In this document: positions 18,555 to 27,188 of the stretch, in pieces | Numbering within the stretch: the first letter of the stretch is position 1 | How the letters are laid out: every line of letters starts with the position of its first letter | NCBI RefSeq assembly: GCF_026626305.1 | Contig: NZ_JAPNUE010000002.1 | Coordinates: 372,001-436,000 of the forward strand | DNA length: 64,000 bases | Direction of reading: 5' to 3' | Source: Frigidibacter sp. RF13 | Lineage (GTDB): Bacteria; Pseudomonadota; Alphaproteobacteria; Rhodobacterales; Rhodobacteraceae | The notes under the pieces: generated by a model | Told to the model about the DNA's origin: nothing | The model's database searches: none | Seen by the model: the letters and a program-made list of their open reading frames with translations, nothing else | Position numbers and translations under genes: made by a program

Positions 18555-19361
18555 GTGGACGAACCGCGCACCCGTCAGACCAAGGACGGCATCACCCTTC
18601 ATGAGCCCGCCGATTTCGCGGGCATGCTCAAGGCGGGCCGCGTGGCGGCGGAAATCCTCGATCAGGTGGGTGGTCTGGTGGCGCCCGGTGTGACGACCGA
18701 GGTCCTGGACGATTTCATCCGGGCCGAGATCGAGCGGCGTGCGGTCGTGTCGGCGACAATCGGCTATCGCGGCTATCAGCACGCCTCCTGCATCAGCGTG
18801 AACCATGTGGTCTGCCACGGGATACCCGGGCCGAAGGTCTTGAAAGACGGCGATATCCTGAACATCGATGTCACCGTGATCGTCGATGGCTGGTATGGCG
18901 ATACGAGCCGGATGTATGTGGCGGGCGATCTGCCCCGGAAGGCCGAGCGGCTGATCCAGGTCACGCATGACGCCTTGTTCAAGGGGATTGAGGCTGTCCG
19001 GCCGGGCAAGACCTTCGGCGATATCGGCCATGCGATCCAGTCCTACGTCGAGGCGAACCGCATGTCGGTGGTGCGCGATTTCTGCGGCCATGGATTGGGG
19101 CGCGTCTTCCATGCGCCGCCGAACGTCCTGCATTACGGCCGCCCCGGCACCGGGCCGCGGCTGGAAGAGGGTATGTTCTTCACCATCGAGCCGATGGTGA
19201 ACCTCGGCCGGCCGGAGACCAAGGTCCTGGCCGATGACTGGACGGCGGTGACGCGCGACAAATCGTTGTCGGCACAGTTCGAGCATTCGGTGGGCGTGAC
19301 GGCGGATGGCTGCGAGCTGTTCACGCTTTCGCCCGCAGGCAAGTTCCACCCGACCTGGTAG
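18555..19361 (+). CDS. map: Methionine aminopeptidase, type I
   Basis: A 268-residue cytosolic enzyme that removes the initiator Met from nascent proteins. The dinuclear metal site is complete: Asp in NIDVTVIVDGW and YGDTSRM, His in GHGLGRVFH, Glu in FTIEPM and Glu in FEHSV. The substrate-pocket His is in VNHVVCHGIPG. GTG 18555 is the only start near the conserved N-terminus, with AAAGGA upstream. It is divergent from the CinA-like gene, and the 122-base gap should hold both promoters. Confidence 0.94.
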   Translation: MDEPRTRQTKDGITLHEPADFAGMLKAGRVAAEILDQVGGLVAPGVTTEVLDDFIRAEIERRAVVSATIGYRGYQHASCISVNHVVCHGIPGPKVLKDGDILNIDVTVIVDGWYGDTSRMYVAGDLPRKAERLIQVTHDALFKGIEAVRPGKTFGDIGHAIQSYVEANRMSVVRDFCGHGLGRVFHAPPNVLHYGRPGTGPRLEEGMFFTIEPMVNLGRPETKVLADDWTAVTRDKSLSAQFEHSVGVTADGCELFTLSPAGKFHPTW

Positions 19362-19386
19362 GTTCGCCGCCTTCGGCGTCGATCCG

Positions 19387-19433
19387 CCGGGGGGCGCTGC
19401 CCCCCGGACCCCCCCGGAGTATTTCGGGACAGA
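19387..19433 (+). repeat. Intergenic GC-hairpin/GGAGTATTT repeat, copy C
   Basis: Hairpin arms 19387-19395 and 19399-19407 (9 bp, GCT loop) lead into GGACCCCCCCGGAGTATTTC. It fills the gap between convergent map and the HAD gene, with the AT-rich end a few bases from the HAD stop codon. Confidence 0.75.
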
Positions 19434-19439
19434 ACGTGA

Positions 19440-20087
19440 TCAGAGACAGAGAAGGTCCTGGAGGTCGGCCATTGCCCTGAAAGGTATGGCACCTATTGCG
19501 GCGAGGCGGTTGCCGTCGGTGCCGGCGGCGAAACCGTAGCAGCACATGCCGGCGGCGAGGGCGGCGCGGACACCGCTTGGACTGTCTTCGATGACAGCGC
19601 AGCGGGCGGGGTCGGCGCCGAGGGCGCGGGCGGCGTGGAGATAGAGGTCGGGCGCGGGTTTGGGGCGGGCCACGTCTTCGCGCGAGAAGATGCGGCCTTC
19701 GAGGCGCGCGTGCAGGGCGGGATGCTGTCCGAGGGTGACGGCCATCTTGCGGTGTGGGCCGTTCGAGCCGACGGCATGGGGAATGGCGGCCTTGTCGAGC
19801 GCGTCAAGCAGGGGTTCGATGCCCGGGATCAGGGGCGTGCCTTCGGCGAGGCGGGCGAACATTTCTTCGTATGTGGCTTCGACCCAGTCCTCGGGCAGGC
19901 GGGCGCCGCGGCGGCGGGCCTCGTCGGCCGCGCTTGCGAGCGTGCCGCCGAGGAAGAGGCTTTCGATCTCGGCGGGCACGAGGGGCAGGCCGTGGCGCGC
20001 GAGGCTGTCTGCGAAGAGGCGCAGGGTGATCTTTTCGCTGTCGACGATCACGCCGTCGCAGTCGAAGAGGACGGCGGCGGGCCTCAT
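19440..20087 (-). CDS. HAD-superfamily hydrolase (phosphatase)
   Basis: A 215-residue HAD subfamily I enzyme of the beta-phosphoglucomutase/phosphoglycolate phosphatase type. Motif I is LFDCDGVIVDSE (nucleophile Asp), motif II the VGSNG serine, motif III KPAPDLYLHAA, motif IV VIEDSPSGVRAA. A helical cap lies between motifs I and II. It dephosphorylates a small sugar phosphate or similar metabolite. It overlaps rsmD by 4 bases and is translated after it. Confidence 0.87.
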   Translation of the reverse strand: MRPAAVLFDCDGVIVDSEKITLRLFADSLARHGLPLVPAEIESLFLGGTLASAADEARRRGARLPEDWVEATYEEMFARLAEGTPLIPGIEPLLDALDKAAIPHAVGSNGPHRKMAVTLGQHPALHARLEGRIFSREDVARPKPAPDLYLHAARALGADPARCAVIEDSPSGVRAALAAGMCCYGFAAGTDGNRLAAIGAIPFRAMADLQDLLCL

Positions 20088-20647
20088 GCCGGGAGCCGCA
20101 GGATGGTGACGATCGTGTCGCCGTATCTGCGCTGGTCGAGTGGTTCGAGGTCGACGGGCGGGATCGGGGGGGCGCTTTCCTCCCAGACGATCAGGGCGCC
20201 CTTCGCGAGCCAGCCGCCCGCGAGGCAGGAGGCCAGCGCCTTTTCGCCCAAGCCCTTGCCGTAGGGCGGGTCGAGGAAGACGAGATCGTGGGCGGGGCCG
20301 CGATGGGGGCTCATCCGGGTTGCGTCGTGGCGCCAGATGTCGGTGGTGCCCGCGGCCTGCATCAGCTCGATATTGCGGCGGAGAAGCGCGCGGGCGGCAG
20401 TGCCGTCATCGACGAAGGTCACGCGCGCGGCGCCGCGCGAGAGGGCTTCGAGCCCGAGCGCGCCGGTGCCGGCGAAAAGGTCAAGGACACGCGCGCCCTG
20501 CACGGGATTGCCGTAGGGGCCGTTGAGGAGGAGGTTGAAGATTGCCTCGCGCACCCGGTCGGAGGTGGGACGCAAGTGGGCGGTGGCATCGCCCGTGCCC
20601 ACCTCTGCAAGCTTCAAGCCCCGTCGTGTGCCACCGATGATACGCAT
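20084..20647 (-). CDS. rsmD: 16S rRNA (guanine(966)-N2)-methyltransferase
   Basis: A 187-residue SAM-dependent RNA methyltransferase. It begins with the diagnostic MRIIGGTRRG, has the SAM motif VLDLFAGTGALGLEALSRGA and the catalytic FLDPPYGKG. It methylates G966 in helix 31 of 16S rRNA during 30S assembly. Length is standard. It precedes the HAD gene with an ATGA overlap. Confidence 0.95.
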   Translation of the reverse strand: MRIIGGTRRGLKLAEVGTGDATAHLRPTSDRVREAIFNLLLNGPYGNPVQGARVLDLFAGTGALGLEALSRGAARVTFVDDGTAARALLRRNIELMQAAGTTDIWRHDATRMSPHRGPAHDLVFLDPPYGKGLGEKALASCLAGGWLAKGALIVWEESAPPIPPVDLEPLDQRRYGDTIVTILRLPA

Positions 20648-20656
20648 GATGCCGCC

Positions 20657-21295
20657 CTAAATCGCCAGCGGCCGGGGCGCTGTGTCCCGGAAGCTCTTCC
20701 GCCCTGCCAGACGGTCGACCAGCGTTTCCAGCCGGGGTCGACCGCGCCACGCGATCGGGCCGCGCGACTCGGTCCAAAGGATCAGGCAGGCGAAGGCAAT
20801 GTCCGGCAGCGACAAGCCTTCGGACAGGAACCCATCCGACAGAAGGCGGCTTTCCAGCCAGTCCAGGGTTGCGGTGACACGCTCGCGCCCGCGCGCATCC
20901 ATATCGAAACCGAGCCGGTTCGGGCCAACAGGCTTCAGTCCCGCCCAGATACGATAGCGTATGCCGGCGATCTGGTCTCCAAGCGCAAGGATGACTGCGA
21001 GCAGCTGGCGATCGTTAAGCGGGTAGGCAGACAGGCGGAACGGGAGGGGCACCTCTTGAAACGTCGCAGCCTTGTCGCCCATCGCTTCCATCGCGATTTC
21101 GGTGGGAAAGTGAGGCGCGCCGTCCACCATCAGGACCGGAACCTGGCCCAGCGGGTTCACTTCGAAGAATGCGGGTGCAGGCGGGAAGTCGATCACCTCC
21201 CTCTCCTCCATTGCCAGTCCAAGTTCGCGTGCCATGACCCGCAGCATCCGTGCGAAGGGAGACCCGTCGACATAGTGACAGACGAGGATGCTCAT
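20657..21295 (-). CDS. Glutathione S-transferase-family protein
   Basis: A 212-residue protein with an N-terminal thioredoxin-like domain (about 1-80: LVCHYVDGSPFARMLRVMA; FEVNPLGQVPVLMVDG, where the cis-Pro VPVLM segment is typical of GSTs) and a C-terminal all-helical domain containing DWLESRLL and LSLPDIAFACLI, the conserved N-capping region. It is related to YfcF/YfcG-like bacterial GSTs. The substrate is unknown. It ends 9 bases from rsmD on the same strand and begins 1 base from the end of the flavoprotein gene, so all four minus-strand genes may be cotranscribed. Confidence 0.82.
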   Translation of the reverse strand: MSILVCHYVDGSPFARMLRVMARELGLAMEEREVIDFPPAPAFFEVNPLGQVPVLMVDGAPHFPTEIAMEAMGDKAATFQEVPLPFRLSAYPLNDRQLLAVILALGDQIAGIRYRIWAGLKPVGPNRLGFDMDARGRERVTATLDWLESRLLSDGFLSEGLSLPDIAFACLILWTESRGPIAWRGRPRLETLVDRLAGRKSFRDTAPRPLAI

Positions 21296-21296
21296 C

Positions 21297-22505
21297 TCAG
21301 CCTTTCAACAGAGGTTTCAAGTCGGCCGCGGGGTCGGCGATGATGGCCGGGTCGGGCGACTTGCCGCCCTCGATCAGGCGCTTGCCGATCATGTAGGCGC
21401 GGCTGTCGTTCATCGCGTCGACCGCAAGAAGGCGGTCGCCCTGATAGTACCAGAAGGAGGTCGCGCCCGCCTCGCCGGGGCGGGTGACGATCCGGTCATA
21501 GCCGGTGTTCAGCCCCGCGATCTGCAGCTTGCAGTCATACTGGTCGGACCAGAACCAGGGTTTGGCCTCGTAGGTCTTTCCGGCACCGAGCATGTTCTCG
21601 GCCACCAGTTCGGCCTGGTCGATGGCGTTGCCGACGCTTTCAAGCCGGATGCGCCCCCCCTGATGCGGGAAGGAGGCGCAGTCGCCAGCGGCCCAGATAT
21701 GCGGGTTGGAGGTGCGGCCCTGTTCATCCGTTCGGATGCCGTTTTCGATGGCGAGGCCCGCGGCCTCGGCCAGATCGCTGTTCGGCAGGATGCCGATGCC
21801 GACGATGACGAGATCGGCCGAAATCTCGCGGCCGTCCGAGAGGCGCGCGCCGGTGACATGCGTCTCGCCCGTGAGCCGGTCGAGGCCGGTGCCTTCGATA
21901 ATCGTGACGCCATGGGCGGCATGCAGGTCGCGGAAATAGGCCGAGGTTTCGGGGGCGGCGACACGCTGCAGGATGCGGGGGGCGGCTTCGATGACGGTGA
22001 CTTTCAGCCCGAGTTTCGCGGCGACGGCGGCAGCCTCCAGCCCGATGTAGCCGCCGCCGACGATCACGGCACTGCCACCGTTGCGCATCAGGGGTTCCAT
22101 CCGGTCGATGTCGGCGAGCGTGCGGACGGTGAAGACATTCTCCAGAGCGCCACCTATGGCAGCCGGTAGCGTTCGGGGGCGCGAGCCGGTGGTGAGGGCC
22201 AGTTGGTCGTAGTCCAGCGTTTCGCCATCCACGGTCAGGGTCCGCGCGGCGGTGTCGATGGCGCTGACCCGGGCGCCGAGGCGGAGCGTGACCTTCTGTT
22301 CGGCCCAGAAGGCGGGGGCGCGGAGGTAAAGCCGCTCAAGCTCCATCTCGCCCAGGAGATAGCCTTTCGACAGGGGCGGACGCTGATAGGGGGGAACCGG
22401 TTCTTCGCCGATCAGGGTGAGGGCGCCGGTATAGCCGAGTGCCCGCAGCTTCGCTGCGAGCGAGGCACCTGCCTGACCGGCCCCAATAATCACGATGCCG
22501 CTCAT
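21297..22505 (-). CDS. FAD/NAD(P)-dependent ferredoxin-reductase-like oxidoreductase
   Basis: A 402-residue flavoprotein of the rhodocoxin/putidaredoxin-reductase type. The FAD Rossmann motif IIGAGQAGASLAAKL is at the N-terminus; PPLSKGYLLGEM is characteristic; the NADH motif VIVGGGYIGLEAAAVAAKLG is in the middle; IWAAGDCASFPH closes the FAD domain; the reductase C-terminal domain contains the paired WFWSDQYD. It moves electrons from NAD(P)H to a 2Fe-2S ferredoxin serving a P450 or dioxygenase, but no such partner is adjacent. It is the first gene of a minus-strand run. Confidence 0.87.
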   Translation of the reverse strand: MSGIVIIGAGQAGASLAAKLRALGYTGALTLIGEEPVPPYQRPPLSKGYLLGEMELERLYLRAPAFWAEQKVTLRLGARVSAIDTAARTLTVDGETLDYDQLALTTGSRPRTLPAAIGGALENVFTVRTLADIDRMEPLMRNGGSAVIVGGGYIGLEAAAVAAKLGLKVTVIEAAPRILQRVAAPETSAYFRDLHAAHGVTIIEGTGLDRLTGETHVTGARLSDGREISADLVIVGIGILPNSDLAEAAGLAIENGIRTDEQGRTSNPHIWAAGDCASFPHQGGRIRLESVGNAIDQAELVAENMLGAGKTYEAKPWFWSDQYDCKLQIAGLNTGYDRIVTRPGEAGATSFWYYQGDRLLAVDAMNDSRAYMIGKRLIEGGKSPDPAIIADPAADLKPLLKG

Positions 22506-22584
22506 CCGATATTCTCCCTCTGGTCCTCGCAGGCTGGAAACCTATATCGTCGACACGGGAGAACGCAACGCGAGAGGATGAACG

Positions 22585-23070
22585 ATGCAGCTATCGGTAG
22601 GCGGGCGCATGCCCGAGGCCAGTCTCGTTACCATGGGGGCCAGCGGACCCGAGACGGTTCAATTGAGCGACAGGCTTAAGGGTCGCAAGGTAGTGGTCTT
22701 CGCCTTGCCGGGCGCATTCACCGGCCCCTGCTCGACCTCTCACATCCCGAGCTTCATCCGGACAGCGGAGAAGTTTCGTGCGAAAGGTGTCGAGGAAATC
22801 ATCTGCATTTCCGTCAACGACCCGTTCACGCTGAAGGCCTGGGGCGAGGCGACCGGGGCAACCAAGGCGGGAATCGTCCACCTCGGCGATGCCGATGGGT
22901 CTATGACCAAGGGCCTCGGCCTCGATTTCACCGCGCCGCATCTTGGTCTGATCGGGCGGTCGAACCGGTACGCGGCGCTGGTCGAGGACGGGGTCATCAC
23001 CCGCCTGAACGTGGACAAGCCGGGTGAATGCAATATCTCGCAGGGCGAGGCGCTGCTCGATACGCTCTGA
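22585..23070 (+). CDS. Peroxiredoxin (Prx5/glutaredoxin-dependent type)
   Basis: A 161-residue atypical peroxiredoxin that reduces H2O2 and alkyl hydroperoxides. The peroxidatic Cys is in PGAFTGPCS (C49); SFIRTAEKFRAKGVEEIICISVND and the DADGSMTKGLGLDF segment are typical of the PRX5/hybrid Prx group, which is usually recycled by glutathione/glutaredoxin. A GAGAGGA ribosome site precedes the ATG. It is divergent from the ferredoxin-reductase-like gene, and the 79-base gap must hold both promoters. Confidence 0.93.
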   Translation: MQLSVGGRMPEASLVTMGASGPETVQLSDRLKGRKVVVFALPGAFTGPCSTSHIPSFIRTAEKFRAKGVEEIICISVNDPFTLKAWGEATGATKAGIVHLGDADGSMTKGLGLDFTAPHLGLIGRSNRYAALVEDGVITRLNVDKPGECNISQGEALLDTL

Positions 23071-23092
23071 CGGTTCTTGATCGGCATTCGGG

Positions 23093-23110
23093 AGGGGCTG
23101 TCAGGCCCCT
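23093..23110 (+). terminator. Possible terminator of the peroxiredoxin gene
   Basis: AGGGGC-TGTCAG-GCCCCT hairpin followed by TTCC, 23 bases after the peroxiredoxin stop. It overlaps the last codons of phhB on the other strand. There is no long T-run. Confidence 0.35.
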
Positions 23111-23472
23111 TTCCGGGCGGCGCGTTCCTCGCACAGGCAGGTGACCGGTTCGGAGTGGTCGCGCTGGACGTCTGCCGCTCCCGCCAGTTTGTCGAGGCGT
23201 TTGGCGAAGGTCAGGTCGAGTGTGGAGAGGCCCGGCGCGTCATGGGTCGTGAGCGTCACGTCCACCACATTGTAGACGTTCGACCATTCGGGATGGTGGT
23301 TGAGCTTCTCGGCCACGAGAGCCGCGCGGGACATGAAGCCCCAGGCTTCGGAAAAGCTTTTGAATTTCCAGATCTTGCGGATTGCGTCGCGGCCCGCGAC
23401 GGCGCGCCAGCCGCTGTCGCCCAGGGCGGGCAGTTCGCTTGCGCGTTCCTCTTTGCTCAGGGCGTCGGGCAT
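23101..23472 (-). CDS. phhB: 4a-hydroxytetrahydrobiopterin dehydratase
   Basis: A 123-residue pterin-4a-carbinolamine dehydratase (PCD/DCoH). The active-site motif is [26 protein letters not shown], shown by EKLNHHPEW and the last HD. It recycles the pterin cofactor after aromatic hydroxylation, though many bacteria keep it without a hydroxylase. The family is usually about 100 residues; the last 25 (with [16 protein letters not shown]) extend beyond it. ATG 23472 is preferred to a GTG one codon upstream. Confidence 0.88.
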   Translation of the reverse strand: MPDALSKEERASELPALGDSGWRAVAGRDAIRKIWKFKSFSEAWGFMSRAALVAEKLNHHPEWSNVYNVVDVTLTTHDAPGLSTLDLTFAKRLDKLAGAADVQRDHSEPVTCLCEERAARKGA

Positions 23473-23529
23473 CACTCTTCCTCTCTCATATCAGTGCCGC
23501 TGGGAGTGTTTCGTCCCGGAGGCAAGGTT

Positions 23530-24702
23530 TCAATCCCCCGCGCGGTCCGGTCCGGCGCGGAAGGGGCCGAGGTCGGCCAGTGCCGCGATCTCTTGCCCGA
23601 CCGCCTCGCGTTCGGCCTTAAGATAGCGCTCGACCGCGCGGGCGAGGCCGGGGTCGGCCAGCCAGTGCAGCGAATAGGTGGGTACGGGCAGATAGCCGCG
23701 CGCGAGTTTGTGGTCGCCCTGTGCCCCCGCCTCGACCCGGGCAAGGCTGTTGGCGATGGCGAAGTCGATGGCCTGATAATAGCAGGCTTCGAAATGCAGG
23801 CAGGGGTGATCCTCGATCGCGCCCCAGTAGCGGCCGTAGAGCGTATCGCGGCCGATGAAGTTCAGGGCGCCTGCGACGGGCTGGCCGTTCCGTTCGGCGA
23901 GGACGAGCATCACGTCGTCGCGCATCGTCTCGTGGATAAGGTCGAAAAAGGCGCGGGTCAGGTAGGGGTGGCCCCATTTGCGGCTACCGGTGTCCTGATA
24001 GAAGGTCCAGAAGGCGTCCCAGTGGGCGGGTTCTATCCGGTCGCCGGTCAGCTGGCGGATGGTGCCGCCGAAGGACTGCGCCAGCGCACGTTCCTTGCGG
24101 ATCGTCTTGCGCTTGCGCGAGGAGAGGTCGCCGAGGAAAGCGTCGAAGCTAGCGTAGCCGCGGTTTTCCCAGTGGAACTGCTGGGTGAGGCGCGGCAGGA
24201 GGCCGGCGGTCTGGCCCCAGTGCCATTCCTCCTCTGTGCAGAAGGTGATGTGGAGAGACGAGATGTCGTTCTGGCGGGCGAGTTGCAGGGCGCCGCCGAG
24301 GAGCGCCTCGCGCGCGTCGGGGCGGTCGGGGCGGCAGAGCAAGCGGCGACCGGTGACCGGGGTGAAGGGGACGGCGGACTGCAGTTTCGGGTAGTAGCGC
24401 CCGCCCGCGCGTTCGTAGGCGTCGGCCCAGCTGTGATCGAAGATATATTCGCCCTGGCTGTGGCTTTTGGCGTAGAGCGGCAGGACACCTATCAGATCGT
24501 CGCCGTCGCGGGCGGCAAGATGCAGGCTTTGCCAGCCGGTGCCCGGGCCGATGGAGCCGGATTTCTCGAGTGCGGAGAGGAAGCGGTGGGTCAGGAAAGG
24601 ATTCGCTGCGCGGCCTTGGGCCGCCTCGGGCGCGGCGCAGGCATCCCAGTCGCCGGGGGCGATCTTGTCGAGGCTGTCGAGGACGGCGACGGTCAGGTTC
24701 AT
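23530..24702 (-). CDS. FemAB-like GNAT acyltransferase (DUF482)
   Basis: A 390-residue cytosolic protein of the family annotated as a peptidoglycan-biosynthesis-like FemAB/GNAT acyltransferase. Diagnostic stretches are NPFLTHRFLSALEKSGS, YFDHSWAD-like FDHSWADAY, SRKRKTIRKER and HFEACYYQAIDFAIANS. The fold is predicted as tandem GNAT domains. It probably forms an amide bond from an aminoacyl or acyl donor; the true substrate is not known. ATG 24702 starts the conserved region; an earlier in-frame start would add 14 unlike residues. It follows the GDPD gene by 31 bases. Confidence 0.8.
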   Translation of the reverse strand: MNLTVAVLDSLDKIAPGDWDACAAPEAAQGRAANPFLTHRFLSALEKSGSIGPGTGWQSLHLAARDGDDLIGVLPLYAKSHSQGEYIFDHSWADAYERAGGRYYPKLQSAVPFTPVTGRRLLCRPDRPDAREALLGGALQLARQNDISSLHITFCTEEEWHWGQTAGLLPRLTQQFHWENRGYASFDAFLGDLSSRKRKTIRKERALAQSFGGTIRQLTGDRIEPAHWDAFWTFYQDTGSRKWGHPYLTRAFFDLIHETMRDDVMLVLAERNGQPVAGALNFIGRDTLYGRYWGAIEDHPCLHFEACYYQAIDFAIANSLARVEAGAQGDHKLARGYLPVPTYSLHWLADPGLARAVERYLKAEREAVGQEIAALADLGPFRAGPDRAGD

Positions 24703-24733
24703 GCCGCGAGGGGGGCTGGTTGGCGCCCCGGCG

Positions 24734-25513
24734 TCAAGGGGCAAACGGTGCTGCGTAGGATTCGAAGGTCACATTCTCGGCAACCGTGCGGGCCTTGGCT
24801 TCCGCCTCGGGCGAGCGGATCGTCCAGCAGAGGATGCGAGTGCCCTTGGCCTTCAGCGCCGCGATGAGTGGCCGGTCGAGGTCGGCGGCCTCGTGCGAGA
24901 TGAAGCTGGCGCCGACCCGGTCGAGATCGGGGATCTCGCGCAGATGGTCGCGAACCGGGGCGGGCAGCAGCGGCCAGTCCTCGGCCCGGTAGGCGCTGGT
25001 CGTCAGGCCGCGCGGCCGGTCGGGGGCGTGGCGGGCGAGCGCGGCCACCGAATGCGGGTTGAAGGACATAAGCGCCACATCGCCCGCATAGCCTTGAAGC
25101 GCCTCGGCCACCGCCCTTTCCAGATCGCCCACGGCGGGGCCCATGGCGCCGTCCTGATCCTTGATCTCGATCAGCAGCGGTACCCGGCCTGCGACGATGC
25201 TCAGGACGTCGGCGAGCGTCGGCACGCCTTCGTCCGCGTCGAGAAGCGGCAGGGCGCCAAGTTCGGCCGCCGTCAGGCCGCGGATGCGGCCGGGCTGGCC
25301 GGTCAGGCGGCGCAGGTCGTAATCGTGAAAGACCATCGGCACGCCGTCGGCCGATGGCTGGATGTCGATCTCTATTCCGTAGCCCGCCGCGATGGCGGCC
25401 CTGATCGCAGCGCGGGAATTCTCCGGCCGCAGGGCGGCGCGGTCGTGCAGCGCGCGATGCGTGATCGGTAGGCGCAGGAAGGCGTCGGGCAGGGGCGGGC
25501 GGGTTACGGTCAT
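24734..25513 (-). CDS. Glycerophosphodiester phosphodiesterase-family protein
   Basis: A 259-residue TIM-barrel phosphodiesterase. The active-site segments are present: THRALHDRAALRPENS (His-Arg and Glu-Asn), IEIDIQPSADGVPMVFHD (Glu, Asp, His), and IEIKDQDG (catalytic Lys). It hydrolyses glycerophosphodiesters to glycerol 3-phosphate and an alcohol. There is no signal peptide, so the protein is cytosolic like UgpQ. Its start overlaps the RidA stop by 4 bases, and the FemAB-like gene follows, so the three are cotranscribed. Confidence 0.9.
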   Translation of the reverse strand: MTVTRPPLPDAFLRLPITHRALHDRAALRPENSRAAIRAAIAAGYGIEIDIQPSADGVPMVFHDYDLRRLTGQPGRIRGLTAAELGALPLLDADEGVPTLADVLSIVAGRVPLLIEIKDQDGAMGPAVGDLERAVAEALQGYAGDVALMSFNPHSVAALARHAPDRPRGLTTSAYRAEDWPLLPAPVRDHLREIPDLDRVGASFISHEAADLDRPLIAALKAKGTRILCWTIRSPEAEAKARTVAENVTFESYAAPFAP

Positions 25514-25974
25514 TTGATCTGGACGACGGCCTCGATCTCGACCGCGACGCCCAAGGGGAGCGCGGGGGCGGAGACGGCGGCGCGGGCATGGCGGCCCGCA
25601 TCGCCGAAGACCTCGACCATCAGGTCGGAGCAGCCGTTGATCACCTTGGGCTGGTCGGTGAAATCGCCGGTCGAATTGACGAAACCGGTGAGCTTGACCA
25701 CGCGCACCACGCGGTCGAGGTCGCCGCCACAGGCCGCGCGGACCTGGGCGAGGATCGAGAGCCCGCAGGCCCTGGCGGCGGTGGCACCGGCGGCCACATC
25801 CATGTCGGCGCCGAGGCGGCCCTTGATCAGACCGTCCTTCGACTGGCTGATCTGGCCCGAGACGAAGACAAGATCGCCCGACTGGACGTAAGGCACGTAA
25901 TTGGCAGCGGGCGCCGGGGCGTCCGGCAGCTCCAACCCAAGCTCTGCGAGCCGCGCGTCAATCTTGCCGGTCAT
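25510..25974 (-). CDS. RidA-family protein
   Basis: A 154-residue member of the YjgF/YER057c/UK114 family, in the subgroup slightly longer than classical RidA. It has NYVPYVQSGDLVFVSGQIS, the RACGLSILAQVRAACGGDLDRV helix, and VSAPALPLGVAVEIEAVVQI with the segment expected before the active-site Glu. Family members deaminate reactive enamine/imine intermediates. The GGAGG box 5 bases before ATG 25974 fixes the start; a GTG 6 bases upstream lies inside that box. Confidence 0.88.
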   Translation of the reverse strand: MTGKIDARLAELGLELPDAPAPAANYVPYVQSGDLVFVSGQISQSKDGLIKGRLGADMDVAAGATAARACGLSILAQVRAACGGDLDRVVRVVKLTGFVNSTGDFTDQPKVINGCSDLMVEVFGDAGRHARAAVSAPALPLGVAVEIEAVVQIK

Positions 25975-26046
25975 ATCCACCTCCCTGATCGGTCGGCGGG
26001 CACCCTAGGGGCAGGGCGACGGCTCTTCAAGCCCGTCCGGTGCGGC

Positions 26047-27072
26047 TCAGTTGGAGTTTGCGGCGAGCTGGCGGGTCAGGAAGGTTGAAGCATCGAGCGC
26101 GAGGCGCTGGCCCGCCGCGTCGCAGTCCGGCATCGAGAAGCTGACGGCACCGGTGCGCGGCACCGCGCGGCCTTCCGCTGTGGCCACGGTCACCAGAAGG
26201 TCGCGCGCGCAATTCGCCGCGCCGACCTCGACCACCAGCATCGGCCGGGCGGCGTCGGCGCTTGCGGGCAGTGTCAGCACTTCGGCAAGGAGCGGATCGT
26301 CCAGCGTCGGATCGCCGAGGCGGGTCAGGTAGCCGCCCCTGCCGAGCGAGGGATGGCCCGGCGTCGCGGGCGCGATCAGGCCGGGGGCGTCGAAGGCGGC
26401 GCCGTTCGCTAGCGCGTTCAGATGCAGGCCGTCCTGCCCGCGAAGCTGAAGCGCGATGCGCACCACCGTGCCGATATCGGGAACCGGGATGACCTGTTCC
26501 AGCCGGATGCCGCGCTCCATCGTCACCTCGACCGCGCCGGCGGTACCGAGCGCCGGAATAGTCGTCGCGTAGGTGCCCGTGGCCGAGAGGCGGGCCGCGA
26601 AGGTCAGGGAGGCATGGCTGACGCGGACCACTTCGCCCGCATGGCAGGGGGCGGAGAGGGAAAGGCCGAGCATCGCGGTGCGGAGCTTGACGAGTTTGAG
26701 CGTCGGTTCGGCGCAGGCGACGCCATAGGCGTCATATTCGCGGGTCACGGCAGAGAGGTCGGGCACCGCCACGTCGTTTGCGCTGGTCGCGCGTGCGACG
26801 ACACGGACGATATTCGCCTGCGGGGTCAGGGCGGGCGTGGGAAGGTCGGGGAAGTCCGGCAGGCTTTGCCGCAGGTTGGCGGCGAGGGCGGTTTCCGCCG
26901 CGCCGTCCTGTGCCGGTGCGGGCGCGATGGCTGCCGTCAGCTGCGCCGCGCCGATGGCGGGCTCGCCCCCGCCGACCGACGGCAGGCCGATCCGACCGCT
27001 GGCGACCGTGGTGGCGGCTGCGGCCACGATCAGCCCGCTTGCGGCGAGGAGGACGGAGCGTTTGAGTGACAT
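26047..27072 (-). CDS. Exported protein of unknown function next to secA
   Basis: A 341-residue protein with an N-terminal signal/anchor (KRSVLLAASGLIVAAAATTVASG), a low-complexity Ala/Pro segment to about residue 85, and a beta-rich body with four cysteines in VACAEPT, APCHAGE, GAANCARDL and MPDCDAAG, suggesting periplasmic disulfides. No family is recognised. Homologues lie next to secA in related genomes as far as I recall, which is weak evidence for an envelope or export role. It is codirectional with secA but separated from it by a strong terminator. Confidence 0.6.
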   Translation of the reverse strand: MSLKRSVLLAASGLIVAAAATTVASGRIGLPSVGGGEPAIGAAQLTAAIAPAPAQDGAAETALAANLRQSLPDFPDLPTPALTPQANIVRVVARATSANDVAVPDLSAVTREYDAYGVACAEPTLKLVKLRTAMLGLSLSAPCHAGEVVRVSHASLTFAARLSATGTYATTIPALGTAGAVEVTMERGIRLEQVIPVPDIGTVVRIALQLRGQDGLHLNALANGAAFDAPGLIAPATPGHPSLGRGGYLTRLGDPTLDDPLLAEVLTLPASADAARPMLVVEVGAANCARDLLVTVATAEGRAVPRTGAVSFSMPDCDAAGQRLALDASTFLTRQLAANSN

Positions 27073-27148
27073 GGCGGACTGCCTCCAGAGCTCAGACGCC
27101 TTCGGGCTAGGCGAAGACTTTGGCAGCAGGGTGGCTCAAACGTGAAAG

Positions 27149-27175
27149 GAACGGGCCGAAAGACGCGGCCCGTTC
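27149..27175 (-). terminator. Intrinsic terminator of secA
   Basis: A perfect 10-bp stem (arms 27149-27158 and 27166-27175, 7-base loop) lies 13 bases past the secA stop. On the minus strand it is followed by CTTTC. Confidence 0.7.
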
Positions 27176-27188
27176 GTAGCGCGACCGG

